From CAWFGW01 sp963849955 (GTDB taxonomy: Bacteria; Bacteroidota; Bacteroidia; Cytophagales; JAAEPT01), in assembly GCA_963849955.1 (NCBI GenBank), contig CAWKJU010000006.1, forward strand, positions 186,001 through 250,000: a stretch of DNA of 64,000 nucleotides, read 5' to 3'. Positions 1 through 8,821 of the stretch are shown piece after piece. Within the stretch, counting starts at the first letter, position 1. Each line of letters begins with the position of its first letter. The notes below the pieces were generated by a model. The model was not told where the DNA came from. It saw nothing but the letters and a program-made list of their open reading frames with translations, and searched no databases. Made by a program: the position numbers and the translations under genes.

Positions 1-1266
1 CTGAGAGAGGTTTTGACTCACATAGTTAAAACAAAAAAAATCAAAGCGGAATCTAAGGATATTTGGTTTGAATTTAACATTTCAGATGATGTACATGATA
101 TCCTTATTGGGGATCCATTCCGATTGACGCAGATTTTATTAAACCTATTGAGTAATGCCAATAAATTCACAGAAAAAGGGGGTGTTAAATTTACTGTATC
201 CTCTCTAGGGATTCATGATAACATTCAACAAATCCAATTTAAGGTTGAGGACACGGGGCGAGGAATATCGCCTGAAAAACTGGAAACTATATTTGATGTC
301 TTTAGTCAGGAAGATGAAACCATTTCACGAAAGTATGGAGGTACAGGATTAGGATTATCCATTACTAAGAAACTGGTAGAACTGCATGATGGAACGGTTG
401 CAGTAGAAAGCACGATTGGAGAAGGAACTACCTTTACGGTTCAAATAGGCTATATTATTGGGGCAGAGGAGCAAATTCTTAAGGTTAAACCATCCAATAT
501 TAATTATGGTGCATTGAATGATTTACGTATCCTTCTCGCTGAGGATAATGAGTTTAATCAAGTACTTATTCAGACATTATTTCATCAGCATTCCATAGAA
601 TTAGAAATTGCTAATAATGGTGCCGAAGTGTTGGAGAAACTTAGTGAGTCAGACTATGATATCATTCTCATGGATATTCAAATGCCCGTAATGGATGGGA
701 TTGAGGCAACTAAACAAATTCGGAAAGAGACCAAGTGGAATGACTTACCCATTTTAGCGCTAACTGCCAACGCATTTAAAAAAGAACTGGAAAAATATAA
801 AAGTTATGGAATGGATGACTCGTTATCTAAACCATTTCAACCTGATGAGCTTTATAGCAAAATAATTGCTCTGGTAAAGAAAAATGAGAGCCGTAGGCAG
901 CCGCAGAAGGCTGACGAAGTCAAGCTATATGATTTGAAGAAAATTAATACGCTCTTCGGTGGTAATATTGAATTAGTTAAGAAATTAGTCGACTCATTTG
1001 TTGAACACACGCCTGGTGTACTGGATGAATTAAGTATCGCTGCTAATGAACATGATTGGAAGAAGGTAAGTGCACTGAGTCATCGTCTAAAGGCTTCCTT
1101 AAATACTATGTCTATCAATTCTTTATCTGACGATATTCTTGCTTTGGAAGTCGATTATCAAACACTACCAGAAATAGAGAAAAAAAAGAAAGTGAGTCGG
1201 GTGGTCACGATTACTCATAAAGTCCTGGCGTTAATGGCGGAAGAAGGTTTCCAAAATCTGGAATAA
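1..1266 (+). CDS. Hybrid sensor histidine kinase, C-terminal part (HATPase, receiver, HPt)
   Basis: The reading frame is open from the first base, so the gene starts upstream and the sensor and H-box regions are missing. What remains, numbered from codon 13-15, is a kinase ATPase domain (N box around residues 34-56, G1 box DTGRGIS at 80-86, G2 box GGTGLGLS at 109-116). A receiver follows (acidic AEDNE at 176-180, phosphoacceptor D221 in ILMDIQMP, K273 in SKPF), then a C-terminal HPt domain with likely phosphohistidine H357 in SHRLK. This order is a multistep phosphorelay kinase that autophosphorylates and passes phosphate His-Asp-His to a separate receiver. The exopolysaccharide operon begins about 100 bases downstream with a receiver protein, a plausible but unproven partner. 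Confidence 0.9.
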   Translation: MREVLTHIVKTKKIKAESKDIWFEFNISDDVHDILIGDPFRLTQILLNLLSNANKFTEKGGVKFTVSSLGIHDNIQQIQFKVEDTGRGISPEKLETIFDVFSQEDETISRKYGGTGLGLSITKKLVELHDGTVAVESTIGEGTTFTVQIGYIIGAEEQILKVKPSNINYGALNDLRILLAEDNEFNQVLIQTLFHQHSIELEIANNGAEVLEKLSESDYDIILMDIQMPVMDGIEATKQIRKETKWNDLPILALTANAFKKELEKYKSYGMDDSLSKPFQPDELYSKIIALVKKNESRRQPQKADEVKLYDLKKINTLFGGNIELVKKLVDSFVEHTPGVLDELSIAANEHDWKKVSALSHRLKASLNTMSINSLSDDILALEVDYQTLPEIEKKKKVSRVVTITHKVLALMAEEGFQNLE

Positions 1267-1296
1267 TGTCCAGTAACCGAAATCATTTCAAGGTAT

Positions 1297-1320
1297 AAAG
1301 TGCTTTTTTTGCATTTTTTT
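1297..1320 (+). terminator. Weak Rho-independent terminator candidate
   Basis: A seven-pair stem (AAAGTGC with GCATTTT, one G-U pair) around a T-rich loop is followed directly by Ts. It lies 31 bases after the kinase stop and would separate it from the polysaccharide operon. The stem is short, so read-through is likely. Confidence 0.35.
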
Positions 1321-1324
1321 GATG

Positions 1325-1345
1325 TTGGAACACTCTTGGAACACT
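1325..1345. promoter_or_regulatory. Tandem 10-bp direct repeat upstream of the polysaccharide operon
   Basis: The 10-mer TTGGAACACT occurs twice, at 1325-1334 and 1336-1345, an 11-base period that puts both copies on the same face of the helix. It lies 26-46 bases before the first gene of the operon. This is the arrangement expected for a regulator binding as a tandem dimer; the regulator is unknown. Confidence 0.35.
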
Positions 1346-1370
1346 ATTTTTTAAACAAACGTATCACACC

Positions 1371-1844
1371 ATGAAAAAATCCGATTTAATATTTATAGTA
1401 GAAGATGATCATTTTTATGCTTCAGCAGTCAGTGCCTATTTAGAAAGCATGGGATTTGAAAATATAGCGATTTATGAGTCTGGAAAAGAATGTTTAAAAA
1501 ACATATACAAAAGACCACAACTTGTATTGCTCGACTATAATCTTGCAGACACAAAAGGGATGAATATTATGTTGGAGATTGTTTCATTTGATTCCAATAC
1601 ACCGGTTGTCTTCATTTCAGGTCAGGTTTCAATTCAATCAGCGATTGATACACTCAAATTTGGTGCTTTTGATTATATCCAAAAGGACAACTACGCCTTC
1701 GATAAGTTAGCGGACATCATCGCTCGAATTAGCGAAGGACAACAAGTGGTCGTTGCTCACCAAAAAAAGAAATATAAAAAACAACTGCTAGTTGGAACGG
1801 TCCTCTTGGTTTTAATTGGTGCTATCACGCTAATTTCTTTCTAA
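1371..1844 (+). CDS. Receiver-domain protein with C-terminal membrane anchor
   Basis: This 157-residue protein is one CheY-like receiver (EDD at 11-13, phosphoacceptor D55 in LVLLDYNL, S83, K105 in YIQKD). A basic segment (QKKKYKKQ, about 131-138) and one hydrophobic helix (about 139-156) end the protein. There is no DNA-binding or enzymatic output domain. The helix with the basic patch on the receiver side predicts a tail-anchored protein facing the cytoplasm. It opens the exopolysaccharide operon, and its stop overlaps the next start (TAATG), so it is translationally coupled to the export lipoprotein. It may gate the export machine by phosphorylation, an inference from context only. Confidence 0.8.
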   Translation: MKKSDLIFIVEDDHFYASAVSAYLESMGFENIAIYESGKECLKNIYKRPQLVLLDYNLADTKGMNIMLEIVSFDSNTPVVFISGQVSIQSAIDTLKFGAFDYIQKDNYAFDKLADIIARISEGQQVVVAHQKKKYKKQLLVGTVLLVLIGAITLISF

Positions 1845-2578
1845 TGATGCGTCTGTTACATTTATCAGTTGTTATAATTCTCTTGGGGATGAGTACCTCT
1901 TGCTCCAAACTAAACATTTACACGGTTGACAATACCCAATCGGAAGTAGATAGTTTAATTGCGTCACAGCAAGCGTATCGACCACAAATTCGAATTGACG
2001 ATAAGGTAAGTGTGAGTGTTTGGGGACATGAAGGTATGAGTATCGGGTCCGTATTTGGTATCTACAACTCTAATGAGGTTTTTGGAAAGTGGTTATTAGT
2101 TAACCAGGACAGTACCATTATACTCCCTAAAATTGGTCAGGTGAAAATAGGTGGGATGACCATGGAGGAAGCGAAAGCATATTTGACAACACTCTATGCA
2201 GAACACCTGAAAGCCCCCGTAATCGATATTAAAGTACACAGCCATGAAGTAACGGTGCTAGGTCAGGTGATTAAACCAGGTAATTACGCCATTTACCGAG
2301 GGCAAAACTCCTTAGGGTACATGATTGGAGCTGCTGGAGGTACAGATTATTATGCGCAATTGCATAAGGTGAAATTAGCTCGTGGGGACATGTCTTATGA
2401 ATTAGATCTTACTAAAATGACTCCTTTACAGATGAATAGAATCAATTTACTGCCTGGAGATATTTTATACTTCCCGACTAAAAAAGGCAAATCATTGGAT
2501 AAAAAATCACCCGTGTTATTAGCTGCCGCAAGTATCATTACCACGTTATTCCTAATCTTTTCAGCCAGCCAAAAATGA
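1844..2578 (+). CDS. Wza-like polysaccharide export lipoprotein
   Basis: The protein (244 residues) begins with a lipoprotein signal ending in a lipobox (MSTSC, Cys20). A polysaccharide-export domain follows, with the typical opening IRIDDKVSVSVWGHEG near 50-65, then an SLBB-type segment (VTVLGQVIKPGNYAI, about 141-155). A C-terminal hydrophobic helix near 220-240 fits Wza-type channels, which cross the outer membrane by an alpha-helical barrel. Its role is export of polymer across the periplasm and outer membrane with the copolymerase encoded next. The stop overlaps the following start (ATGA at 2575-2578). No gene symbol is given because several paralogous families exist in Bacteroidota. Confidence 0.87.
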   Translation: MMRLLHLSVVIILLGMSTSCSKLNIYTVDNTQSEVDSLIASQQAYRPQIRIDDKVSVSVWGHEGMSIGSVFGIYNSNEVFGKWLLVNQDSTIILPKIGQVKIGGMTMEEAKAYLTTLYAEHLKAPVIDIKVHSHEVTVLGQVIKPGNYAIYRGQNSLGYMIGAAGGTDYYAQLHKVKLARGDMSYELDLTKMTPLQMNRINLLPGDILYFPTKKGKSLDKKSPVLLAAASIITTLFLIFSASQK

Positions 2579-4887
2579 GAGAAGTTCAAGATATCAAGCG
2601 TTTATTGTACCCGCTGGTAAAAGGTTTGCCATTGGTTCTTCTGGTGTTTACAACCGCTGTGGTTGTGGTCTGGAGAATGACTAATTATCAAACACCAATT
2701 TTTGAAGCCAAGGCTACGATTAAGTTAGATGATCATGCTACTGGATTTTCTGATAACAACCTGTATAAAGACTTAGATATTTTTTCAGAAACAAATGACG
2801 TGCTCACAGAAGTGGAAACGATTAAATCGGATATTATACTGTTGGCCGCATTGGATTTAATGCCAACGAACATTGAGTATTATCGCGTGGGTGAACTCCG
2901 CACTTCTGAATTGTATAACAAATCACCTTTTTATATTGAGTATGACACCAATAGGTTTGCGTCTTATAATGAACTGTTTCACCTGAATATCTTAAATGAA
3001 AAATGGTTTAGTATCAGCCAAGAAGCCGATACGTTAGTGGGTGAATTTGGGAAAGAATTTCTCTTCAAAAATAATCGACTGACAATTTATCAAACACCTT
3101 TTTGGTCATCAGAACATGGTGAAGAAAACCTGGCCGATGCTTATCAGTTTCGCGTGAACACCAATCAATTTCTGTTGTCCAATTTTGTGAAAGGTAACCT
3201 GTTTATAAAAGAAATCGATAAAAATGTAGCCGTCATACAGATTTATTTTGAAGGTGAAAACCCTCATCGCGTAGCGGATTTTGTCAATGCGGTTGCCAAA
3301 GCATACCTCCAAGATCACATTTCAAACAAAATGAAGGCGGCTAAAATGACGGAAGAGTTTTTAGATTCCCGTACTCAAGAGGCTTTGGATCAATTGCATG
3401 AAGCAGAAAACAACCTGGAAAGCTATCGTCTTCAAAATTTAGTGTTAAACATTGAACAGGAGACAGAAACAGACTTGCGAAAAATAGCGCAACTCGATAT
3501 TCAACAAGTGAATTTAAATATGAAAAAAGTCACTCTGGATAGCTTAGAGCACTATGTCCTTACCGATGTAGATCGTTTTCTTGAATTGGCTCCAAGTTTC
3601 GAAGCTTATGGAGGGCTGTTGTACACGGAGTTGATGAAGAAATTGAAATCTTTGGAATCAGAGAAAATTGATCTTTTAAACCGGTTTACTACTGCGAGTG
3701 AAGAGATTCAAATCATCGATAAAAAAATCAATGATTTAGTAAGCTACTTGGTTGAAAATATTAAAAACCACCGCATTAATACCGTTCATCAACTCAATCT
3801 GATTGAGGCAGAGATAGAGCGCGAGACACGAAAATTGGATAATCTACCCTCACGGGAAAAGAAAATGGTGATGTTGGAAAGACAGTTTAAGCATTATGAG
3901 GACTTATTTAATTTCTTAAAAAAGAAGCAGATGGAAGCTGGAATTGCCAAGCTGGCACAGCTGAATTTTCACCGGATTATCAATCAAGCGATTGCTCCTA
4001 AAGAACCTGCTAGTCCTAACCGTGGATTTAATGTTGGGTTAGCGGGCTTCTTGTCCTTGTTGTTTTCTATCGCTTTTGTCTATATCGCTCAAGCCATACG
4101 TGGGAAAATAAACTCCCGCTACCAGCTCGAAAATATGTCAGATGCTCCCGTTTTAGGTGCTGTAAAAAAGGATGTGCATCTTAACGCTGATGGTAGTTTG
4201 GATGCCGTTATCTTATCGCTCATCCCACACATCAATAACAAAAAAGGTGTTAAGATAGCATTCAACTCTTCAATAGCAGGAGAGGGTAAAACTTACTTAG
4301 CCCATCAAGTTGCAGTCACCTTAGCCAGTGTAGGTCGCAAGGTTTTATTGCTCGATTTTAATAGCCGAAATAGTTCATGGAAAACACTCCTTGGCGAGGA
4401 TAATAATGCCGTCTCTTTAGAGAATTATTTTTCTGGTAAAACGGCTGTGTCGGAAACAACAAACTCAAGTAGATACGAAAATTTAGAAGTGGGTGGATTT
4501 GAAAATTCACTCCAACCAAATCGGTTTTATTTATCAGATAAATTTTCAGATAAATTAACGGAATTAACTAACGTTTATGATGTGGTAATTATTGACAATT
4601 CTGCCTATGCTATTGCTTCAGATGCGGATGTGTATATGGGGTATTCCGATTATAATATTTATGTGGTAAGACACAATTTTACGGATACAAAATATGTGAA
4701 AAACATCAATGCTATTGTTCAGAAGTATGGAGTAGAAAGGGTAGGGTTGGTGTTGAACGATGTACCTAAGGGAGTGAATTATTCAGGCGATTTCTATGGA
4801 AGCCGTTACCTTTATAACAAGCCAAAAGGTTTCTTTGCAAAGGTTAAACATTATTGGGAGAGTTATAAAAATGCGTGGAATATATGA
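2575..4887 (+). CDS. Wzc-like polysaccharide copolymerase with BY-kinase-type domain
   Basis: At 770 residues this has the length of fused Wzc proteins. It has an N-terminal membrane helix (about 15-35), a large periplasmic chain-length-determinant region with long coiled coil (about 250-480), a second helix (about 485-505) after a Pro-rich PKEPASPN motif, and a cytoplasmic P-loop domain. Walker A is SSIAGEGKT (around 565-573). The usual second aspartate of the A' motif and the TPP of the B motif are altered (LLLDFNSR, VVIIDNSA). The C terminus carries many tyrosines (YSGDFYGSRYLY), as in autophosphorylating Wzc. It should control chain length and export; kinase activity is uncertain because of the divergent motifs. 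Confidence 0.85.
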   Translation: MREVQDIKRLLYPLVKGLPLVLLVFTTAVVVVWRMTNYQTPIFEAKATIKLDDHATGFSDNNLYKDLDIFSETNDVLTEVETIKSDIILLAALDLMPTNIEYYRVGELRTSELYNKSPFYIEYDTNRFASYNELFHLNILNEKWFSISQEADTLVGEFGKEFLFKNNRLTIYQTPFWSSEHGEENLADAYQFRVNTNQFLLSNFVKGNLFIKEIDKNVAVIQIYFEGENPHRVADFVNAVAKAYLQDHISNKMKAAKMTEEFLDSRTQEALDQLHEAENNLESYRLQNLVLNIEQETETDLRKIAQLDIQQVNLNMKKVTLDSLEHYVLTDVDRFLELAPSFEAYGGLLYTELMKKLKSLESEKIDLLNRFTTASEEIQIIDKKINDLVSYLVENIKNHRINTVHQLNLIEAEIERETRKLDNLPSREKKMVMLERQFKHYEDLFNFLKKKQMEAGIAKLAQLNFHRIINQAIAPKEPASPNRGFNVGLAGFLSLLFSIAFVYIAQAIRGKINSRYQLENMSDAPVLGAVKKDVHLNADGSLDAVILSLIPHINNKKGVKIAFNSSIAGEGKTYLAHQVAVTLASVGRKVLLLDFNSRNSSWKTLLGEDNNAVSLENYFSGKTAVSETTNSSRYENLEVGGFENSLQPNRFYLSDKFSDKLTELTNVYDVVIIDNSAYAIASDADVYMGYSDYNIYVVRHNFTDTKYVKNINAIVQKYGVERVGLVLNDVPKGVNYSGDFYGSRYLYNKPKGFFAKVKHYWESYKNAWNI

Positions 4888-6134
4888 TTCGTCTTTGGCA
4901 CACATATCGTAGCAAAATCATTATATTAACCGATCAGGCTATCGTTAGTGGTGTGAGTTTTTTGTTGAGTATTTTACTCGTCCGTTTCACCGATATTCAT
5001 GTCTTCGGTGAGTTTGCTTTAGTGTTAATTGTTGCTCAGGGAGTGGTTGCCATCAACCAATCAATTATTACTTCACCTTATCAGTCATTATGGTCTGAAT
5101 TACAAATAGATAAGTATGTAAAAATGCTTAAGTCTATGCAGTTGCTAATAATATTGGCTATTTTGTTATTGTGTTCTGTGGTTCAAGTAATTACGTTGAA
5201 TTATGATCTTGGATTAGCAGCTCCGGTAATTTTACCTGCTTTTGTCTATTTTGTAGGTGTTGTCTTATTCGATTTTAATCGAAAACAAATGTACCTGGAA
5301 GAGCGCTATCAGTTAGTATTATTAAAAGATGCGGTTGTGATGGTTTCACAAGTTGTACTGATTATAGTCGCTCACGTCTGGTTCCAACTTTCCACCGTAC
5401 AAGATGTGCTTTGGCTTTTGGGCGGCACTTATTTAGTGGTAGATGTGTTCTTTTTCTTTTATACGGGGTTTGTTGCTAAACCAACGCTGGAGCTCATTTT
5501 AAAACACTGGCATTTTGGAAAATGGATGTTAGGAAACTCAGCCCTGCAATGGTTCTCAGGAAATTTCTACATCACGGTTGGTGCAACGCTACTGGGGGCT
5601 GAGATGGTGGGGGTTGTTCGGATAGGTCAAAGCATCATTGGTGTATGGAATGTTTTTATTCAAGCACTTGAAAATTATGTGCCGCCATTAGCAGCAAAAA
5701 TATATAAAAATAATGGCTGGGAAGGTGTGTCGAAATACCTCTTTAACCTAGGTGTAAAAGGTGGGTTGATGGTGAGTTTGGTAGGTGTGGTGTTGATCGT
5801 TTTTCGCAATCAAATTTGGGAATTGTTTTATGGCAATGCGTTGTTAAATTATACGTTCGTTTTATATTGGTTTGCACCCATTCTATTATTTAATTTTTTA
5901 GGGTTTCCGTTTCGTTTTGCTATTCGAACCTTGTCGCAAACCCGTATTTTATTTGAAGCCTATATCTTGTCTTCTTTGATGGGGTTTGCAACAGCCCACT
6001 GGTGGGTTAATTCCTTGGGGATCCATGGAATATGTTTAGGGTTGTTGGCTACTCAAGTGATTATGCAACTGTGGTATTATTATCGTCTAACTCAATTTAC
6101 AGGTTATGGAAATCATTCATATAGTCTTAGGTAG
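4884..6134 (+). CDS. Wzx-like polysaccharide flippase (MATE/MOP-type membrane protein)
   Basis: The protein (416 residues) is strongly hydrophobic with about 12 predicted membrane helices and the opening typical of O-antigen flippases (SKIIILTDQAIVSGVSFLLS). It should flip lipid-linked repeat units across the inner membrane for the polymerase encoded two genes later. The ATG at 4884 is preferred over a GTG three codons upstream because it forms an ATGA overlap with the preceding stop, matching the coupling seen elsewhere in this operon. The 3' end overlaps the glycosyltransferase by 29 bases. Confidence 0.8.
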   Translation: MIRLWHTYRSKIIILTDQAIVSGVSFLLSILLVRFTDIHVFGEFALVLIVAQGVVAINQSIITSPYQSLWSELQIDKYVKMLKSMQLLIILAILLLCSVVQVITLNYDLGLAAPVILPAFVYFVGVVLFDFNRKQMYLEERYQLVLLKDAVVMVSQVVLIIVAHVWFQLSTVQDVLWLLGGTYLVVDVFFFFYTGFVAKPTLELILKHWHFGKWMLGNSALQWFSGNFYITVGATLLGAEMVGVVRIGQSIIGVWNVFIQALENYVPPLAAKIYKNNGWEGVSKYLFNLGVKGGLMVSLVGVVLIVFRNQIWELFYGNALLNYTFVLYWFAPILLFNFLGFPFRFAIRTLSQTRILFEAYILSSLMGFATAHWWVNSLGIHGICLGLLATQVIMQLWYYYRLTQFTGYGNHSYSLR

Positions 6135-7221
6135 AGCCAACCCTCATCGGATGAATGGTGTCAACCGTGTGGTACATAATTTGGCGACAGCTCAAACCGC
6201 TGAAGGTGCTGATGTAGCTGTTTGGGGAATTACCGCATCAGCCGATTTACCTGATGAATTAGAACGTACTTATACTACGCGTTGGTTTCAACCAGCAGCC
6301 TGGAAGTTTGTGGTCGGACAAGAATTACAGACTGCCATTAAAAATCATGCGCATGCAGTATTCCATTTGCATGGGGGCTTTATTCCTGTGTTTTATCACC
6401 TCTCTCGTTTGTTGAAAAAAGCTGGCGTTCGTTTTTTCCTCACGCCTCATGGGACTTATACCGAAGGGGCGATGCAAGGGAATGGTGTAGTAAAAAAAAT
6501 CTATTTTGCTCTGTTGGAAAAAGGATTACTTTCCCGAGTCACAGGTGTACAATGTCTGGGGCATTGTGAAGTGACCGATTTGAAAAAGTTATACGATAAA
6601 GTAGCGATTACCACCATACCCAATGGACAAAATTGGGAGGAGTTGATAGTAAACAAAGATTTTTCACCCGACAAGCAATTTATAATTGGTTACTGTGGTC
6701 GTGTCAGCCGGTGGCAGAAAGGAATGGATATTTTGTTAGCTGCATTTATCCGGTATAAGAAAGAGTATCAGGGAAAAGGGTGCTTGCATCTCGTGGGTGA
6801 TGGTGAATATAGGGATGAAATGGAAAAGGCTGCAATTGCGGCTGGTTTAAGTGACCAAATTATCTTTCATGGAAAGCAGTTTGGTGAGGAGAAAGTGATT
6901 CTATTGAAAAATATGAAGGTCTTTGTGCATACATCACGGAATGAAGGGTTGCCAACGGCAGTAATAGAGGCAGCAGCTTTGGGCATTCCTTCCATCGTTA
7001 GTGAGATGACGAGCATGGATCGTTACATCACCGATCACAATGCAGGCTGGGCATTACAAAGCCTTGAGACTGATGCGGTCGCACAGGTTTTTGTGCAAGC
7101 AGAAGCGGCTTTTCACTCGGGTGAGCTAGTAGATAAAGGAAAAAATGCTTTAAAGATGGCTCTGGAGTCATTTGATTGGAATGTAATCTCAAGACAAACT
7201 TTTGCCCTCTATGCCGGTTAA
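6106..7221 (+). CDS. Glycosyltransferase family 4 (GT-B fold)
   Basis: This 371-residue enzyme has the group-1 glycosyltransferase layout. The N-terminal acceptor half contains HLHGG and FLTPHGTY. The donor half contains IGYCGRVSRWQKGMDILL and GDGEYRDEME, and the EX7E motif spans E280 to E288 (NEGLPTAVIEA). It transfers a sugar from a nucleotide donor onto the growing lipid-linked repeat unit in the cytoplasm. It is the only glycosyltransferase visible in the operon, so other transferases and the initiating enzyme must lie elsewhere. The next gene starts inside its last codons. Donor and acceptor cannot be told from sequence. Confidence 0.88.
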   Translation: MEIIHIVLGRANPHRMNGVNRVVHNLATAQTAEGADVAVWGITASADLPDELERTYTTRWFQPAAWKFVVGQELQTAIKNHAHAVFHLHGGFIPVFYHLSRLLKKAGVRFFLTPHGTYTEGAMQGNGVVKKIYFALLEKGLLSRVTGVQCLGHCEVTDLKKLYDKVAITTIPNGQNWEELIVNKDFSPDKQFIIGYCGRVSRWQKGMDILLAAFIRYKKEYQGKGCLHLVGDGEYRDEMEKAAIAAGLSDQIIFHGKQFGEEKVILLKNMKVFVHTSRNEGLPTAVIEAAALGIPSIVSEMTSMDRYITDHNAGWALQSLETDAVAQVFVQAEAAFHSGELVDKGKNALKMALESFDWNVISRQTFALYAG

Positions 7222-8476
7222 TTCAGTCGTCCTATCCGATAAAGTACCTCCCAGGTATGTATTATTGCTACGGTTTTTCCTTGTGGTTAAAATATTTGGC
7301 TTTTTAGCCATCTCTGAAAGCGCTGGAGTCAACAAAGTGATAAAAATTGGTATGGGTACCTCCATGACAATAGGTGTGCTTATACTCACGTTAATGATGT
7401 CGCGGAAAGGTTATCAGTTTCGAACGGATGCCCGAAACAGTTTGTCTTTATGGTTGTATGTTGCGTATTTATTTTTAGGTACTGCCTCTATTTTTTGGGC
7501 CAATGATTATCATTTTGCCATCATTCAAATCTTTCGTGACTTTGATTTATTGGTGTTTTCGTTTTTGTTTTTGAGAATTATGCAAACCTTGAACGCCTAT
7601 CATAGCGAAGCAAAACTTCAGTTACCGATGATGTGGAGTTATGGTATTTTTTTTAGCTCCTTGTATTTTCTGCTTGGTTACTGGATTGATCCCGACACGT
7701 TTATGCGCTTAACGCATGGGGGAGAAGTAGCCCGCCTGGGAGGATATATCATGAACCCTAATGAATTAGGAATGCTCAGTAGTTTGGGCGCCTCAGTAAT
7801 CATCCTGGACTTTACCCGCGAAAAAAAGAAGTGGTTATATGTCGTGTTTTTAGCTGTAAACCTGTATGTGATGTTTTTGACAGGCTCTCGATCTTCTAGC
7901 ATTGGTTTTATCCTGGTGTGTGGCTTATTGACCTTGCGTTCGAATAACCTGAAAATAAAAGCCTTGATGGTAGCAGGGTTTATCTTTGTAGTACCACTTG
8001 CCGTGAACGAAATCATCTTAAATGAAGAAAAGGGTGGGTTGGATGAAGTAATGAGTATGACCGGACGTCTGCCGTTTTGGAAAGCATTATTGACGGAAGG
8101 GTTACCCCAAGAACCATTTTTTGGCTTCGGATTTCAGAACATTTACTACACGAAGTTTTTTCAAGGGAAAAATACTTATCCCGCTTCAATGACCCACAAC
8201 ACGTTTGTTCAGGTACTCATGAACCTGGGCTTAGTCGGGTTTTTTATCGTGATTTTTCAAATGGTGCTTACATTCCGAAGTGTCATCATTGATAAAAATG
8301 GACAGAAGAAGTTTTTCTTTTGGTGTATGTTTACTCCTTTGTTTATCAATAGCTTGACCGAATTTGGCATTTGGGGTGAAACCAATTATGGGATCTTGTT
8401 TTACCAGATGTTGTTTTTGTGGTTTGTAGTAGAGGCAAAGCCTCCGCGGCAAAGTAATTTACAGATGACAACTTAA
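7211..8476 (+). CDS. O-antigen polymerase/ligase-like membrane protein (Wzy_C type)
   Basis: The protein (421 residues) has about ten membrane helices and the Wzy/WaaL signature region: LTGSRSSSIGF before a helix, then a periplasmic loop with GRLPFWKALL and GFGFQNIYY ending in MTHNTFVQVLMNLGLVG. It should polymerise repeat units at the periplasmic face; a ligase role is the alternative. ATG at 7211 is chosen over TTG at 7202; it overlaps the upstream stop by 11 bases. It is the last gene of the polysaccharide operon. Confidence 0.82.
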   Translation: MPVNSVVLSDKVPPRYVLLLRFFLVVKIFGFLAISESAGVNKVIKIGMGTSMTIGVLILTLMMSRKGYQFRTDARNSLSLWLYVAYLFLGTASIFWANDYHFAIIQIFRDFDLLVFSFLFLRIMQTLNAYHSEAKLQLPMMWSYGIFFSSLYFLLGYWIDPDTFMRLTHGGEVARLGGYIMNPNELGMLSSLGASVIILDFTREKKKWLYVVFLAVNLYVMFLTGSRSSSIGFILVCGLLTLRSNNLKIKALMVAGFIFVVPLAVNEIILNEEKGGLDEVMSMTGRLPFWKALLTEGLPQEPFFGFGFQNIYYTKFFQGKNTYPASMTHNTFVQVLMNLGLVGFFIVIFQMVLTFRSVIIDKNGQKKFFFWCMFTPLFINSLTEFGIWGETNYGILFYQMLFLWFVVEAKPPRQSNLQMTT

Positions 8477-8548
8477 CACTTTTTCAAAAAATCACACCTG
8501 TTTAATTTTGTTATAAGGTGGTCATACAACCACTCATTAGAGCAGTTC

Positions 8549-8821
8549 ATGAAGTCTTTTGTTTTTTTGTTGATGATTATAAAGGCTATTAACCTTATTC
8601 CATGTCAATTTGTTAACATGGATGGCAAAGGTGTACCTTGTGCAGACGTTGCTGCTGTTAGTTCGTACAGGGATGTACAGGGTACTTTTGCTATAGTAGG
8701 GCTGTTCAGGCAAATAGCGTTTTTAGTTCAAGGCGTTTTATTAGGCCTATTTAGTTATGGGTACGCCTCACAACATTATTTCCGCATAAATTGGAAAATG
8801 ATCCGACCCAATGCTTGGTAG
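8549..8821 (+). CDS. Possible small membrane protein, unrecognised
   Basis: An open frame of 90 residues with two hydrophobic stretches (about 1-20 and 45-70) starts 72 bases after the polysaccharide operon. Its last 54 bases overlap the 3' end of the opposite-strand gene. I do not recognise the sequence and no family motif is visible. It may be chance coding in a gap of about 290 bases. A short inverted repeat (GTGGT and ACCAC, 8518-8533) lies just upstream. Confidence 0.18.
   Translation: MKSFVFLLMIIKAINLIPCQFVNMDGKGVPCADVAAVSSYRDVQGTFAIVGLFRQIAFLVQGVLLGLFSYGYASQHYFRINWKMIRPNAW

Noticed and set aside
1325..1345. Sigma-54 promoter reading of the tandem TTGGAACACT repeat
   Set aside because: The GG-to-GC spacing is one base short and the -12 element reads TTGG, not TTGC; a tandem binding site fits better.
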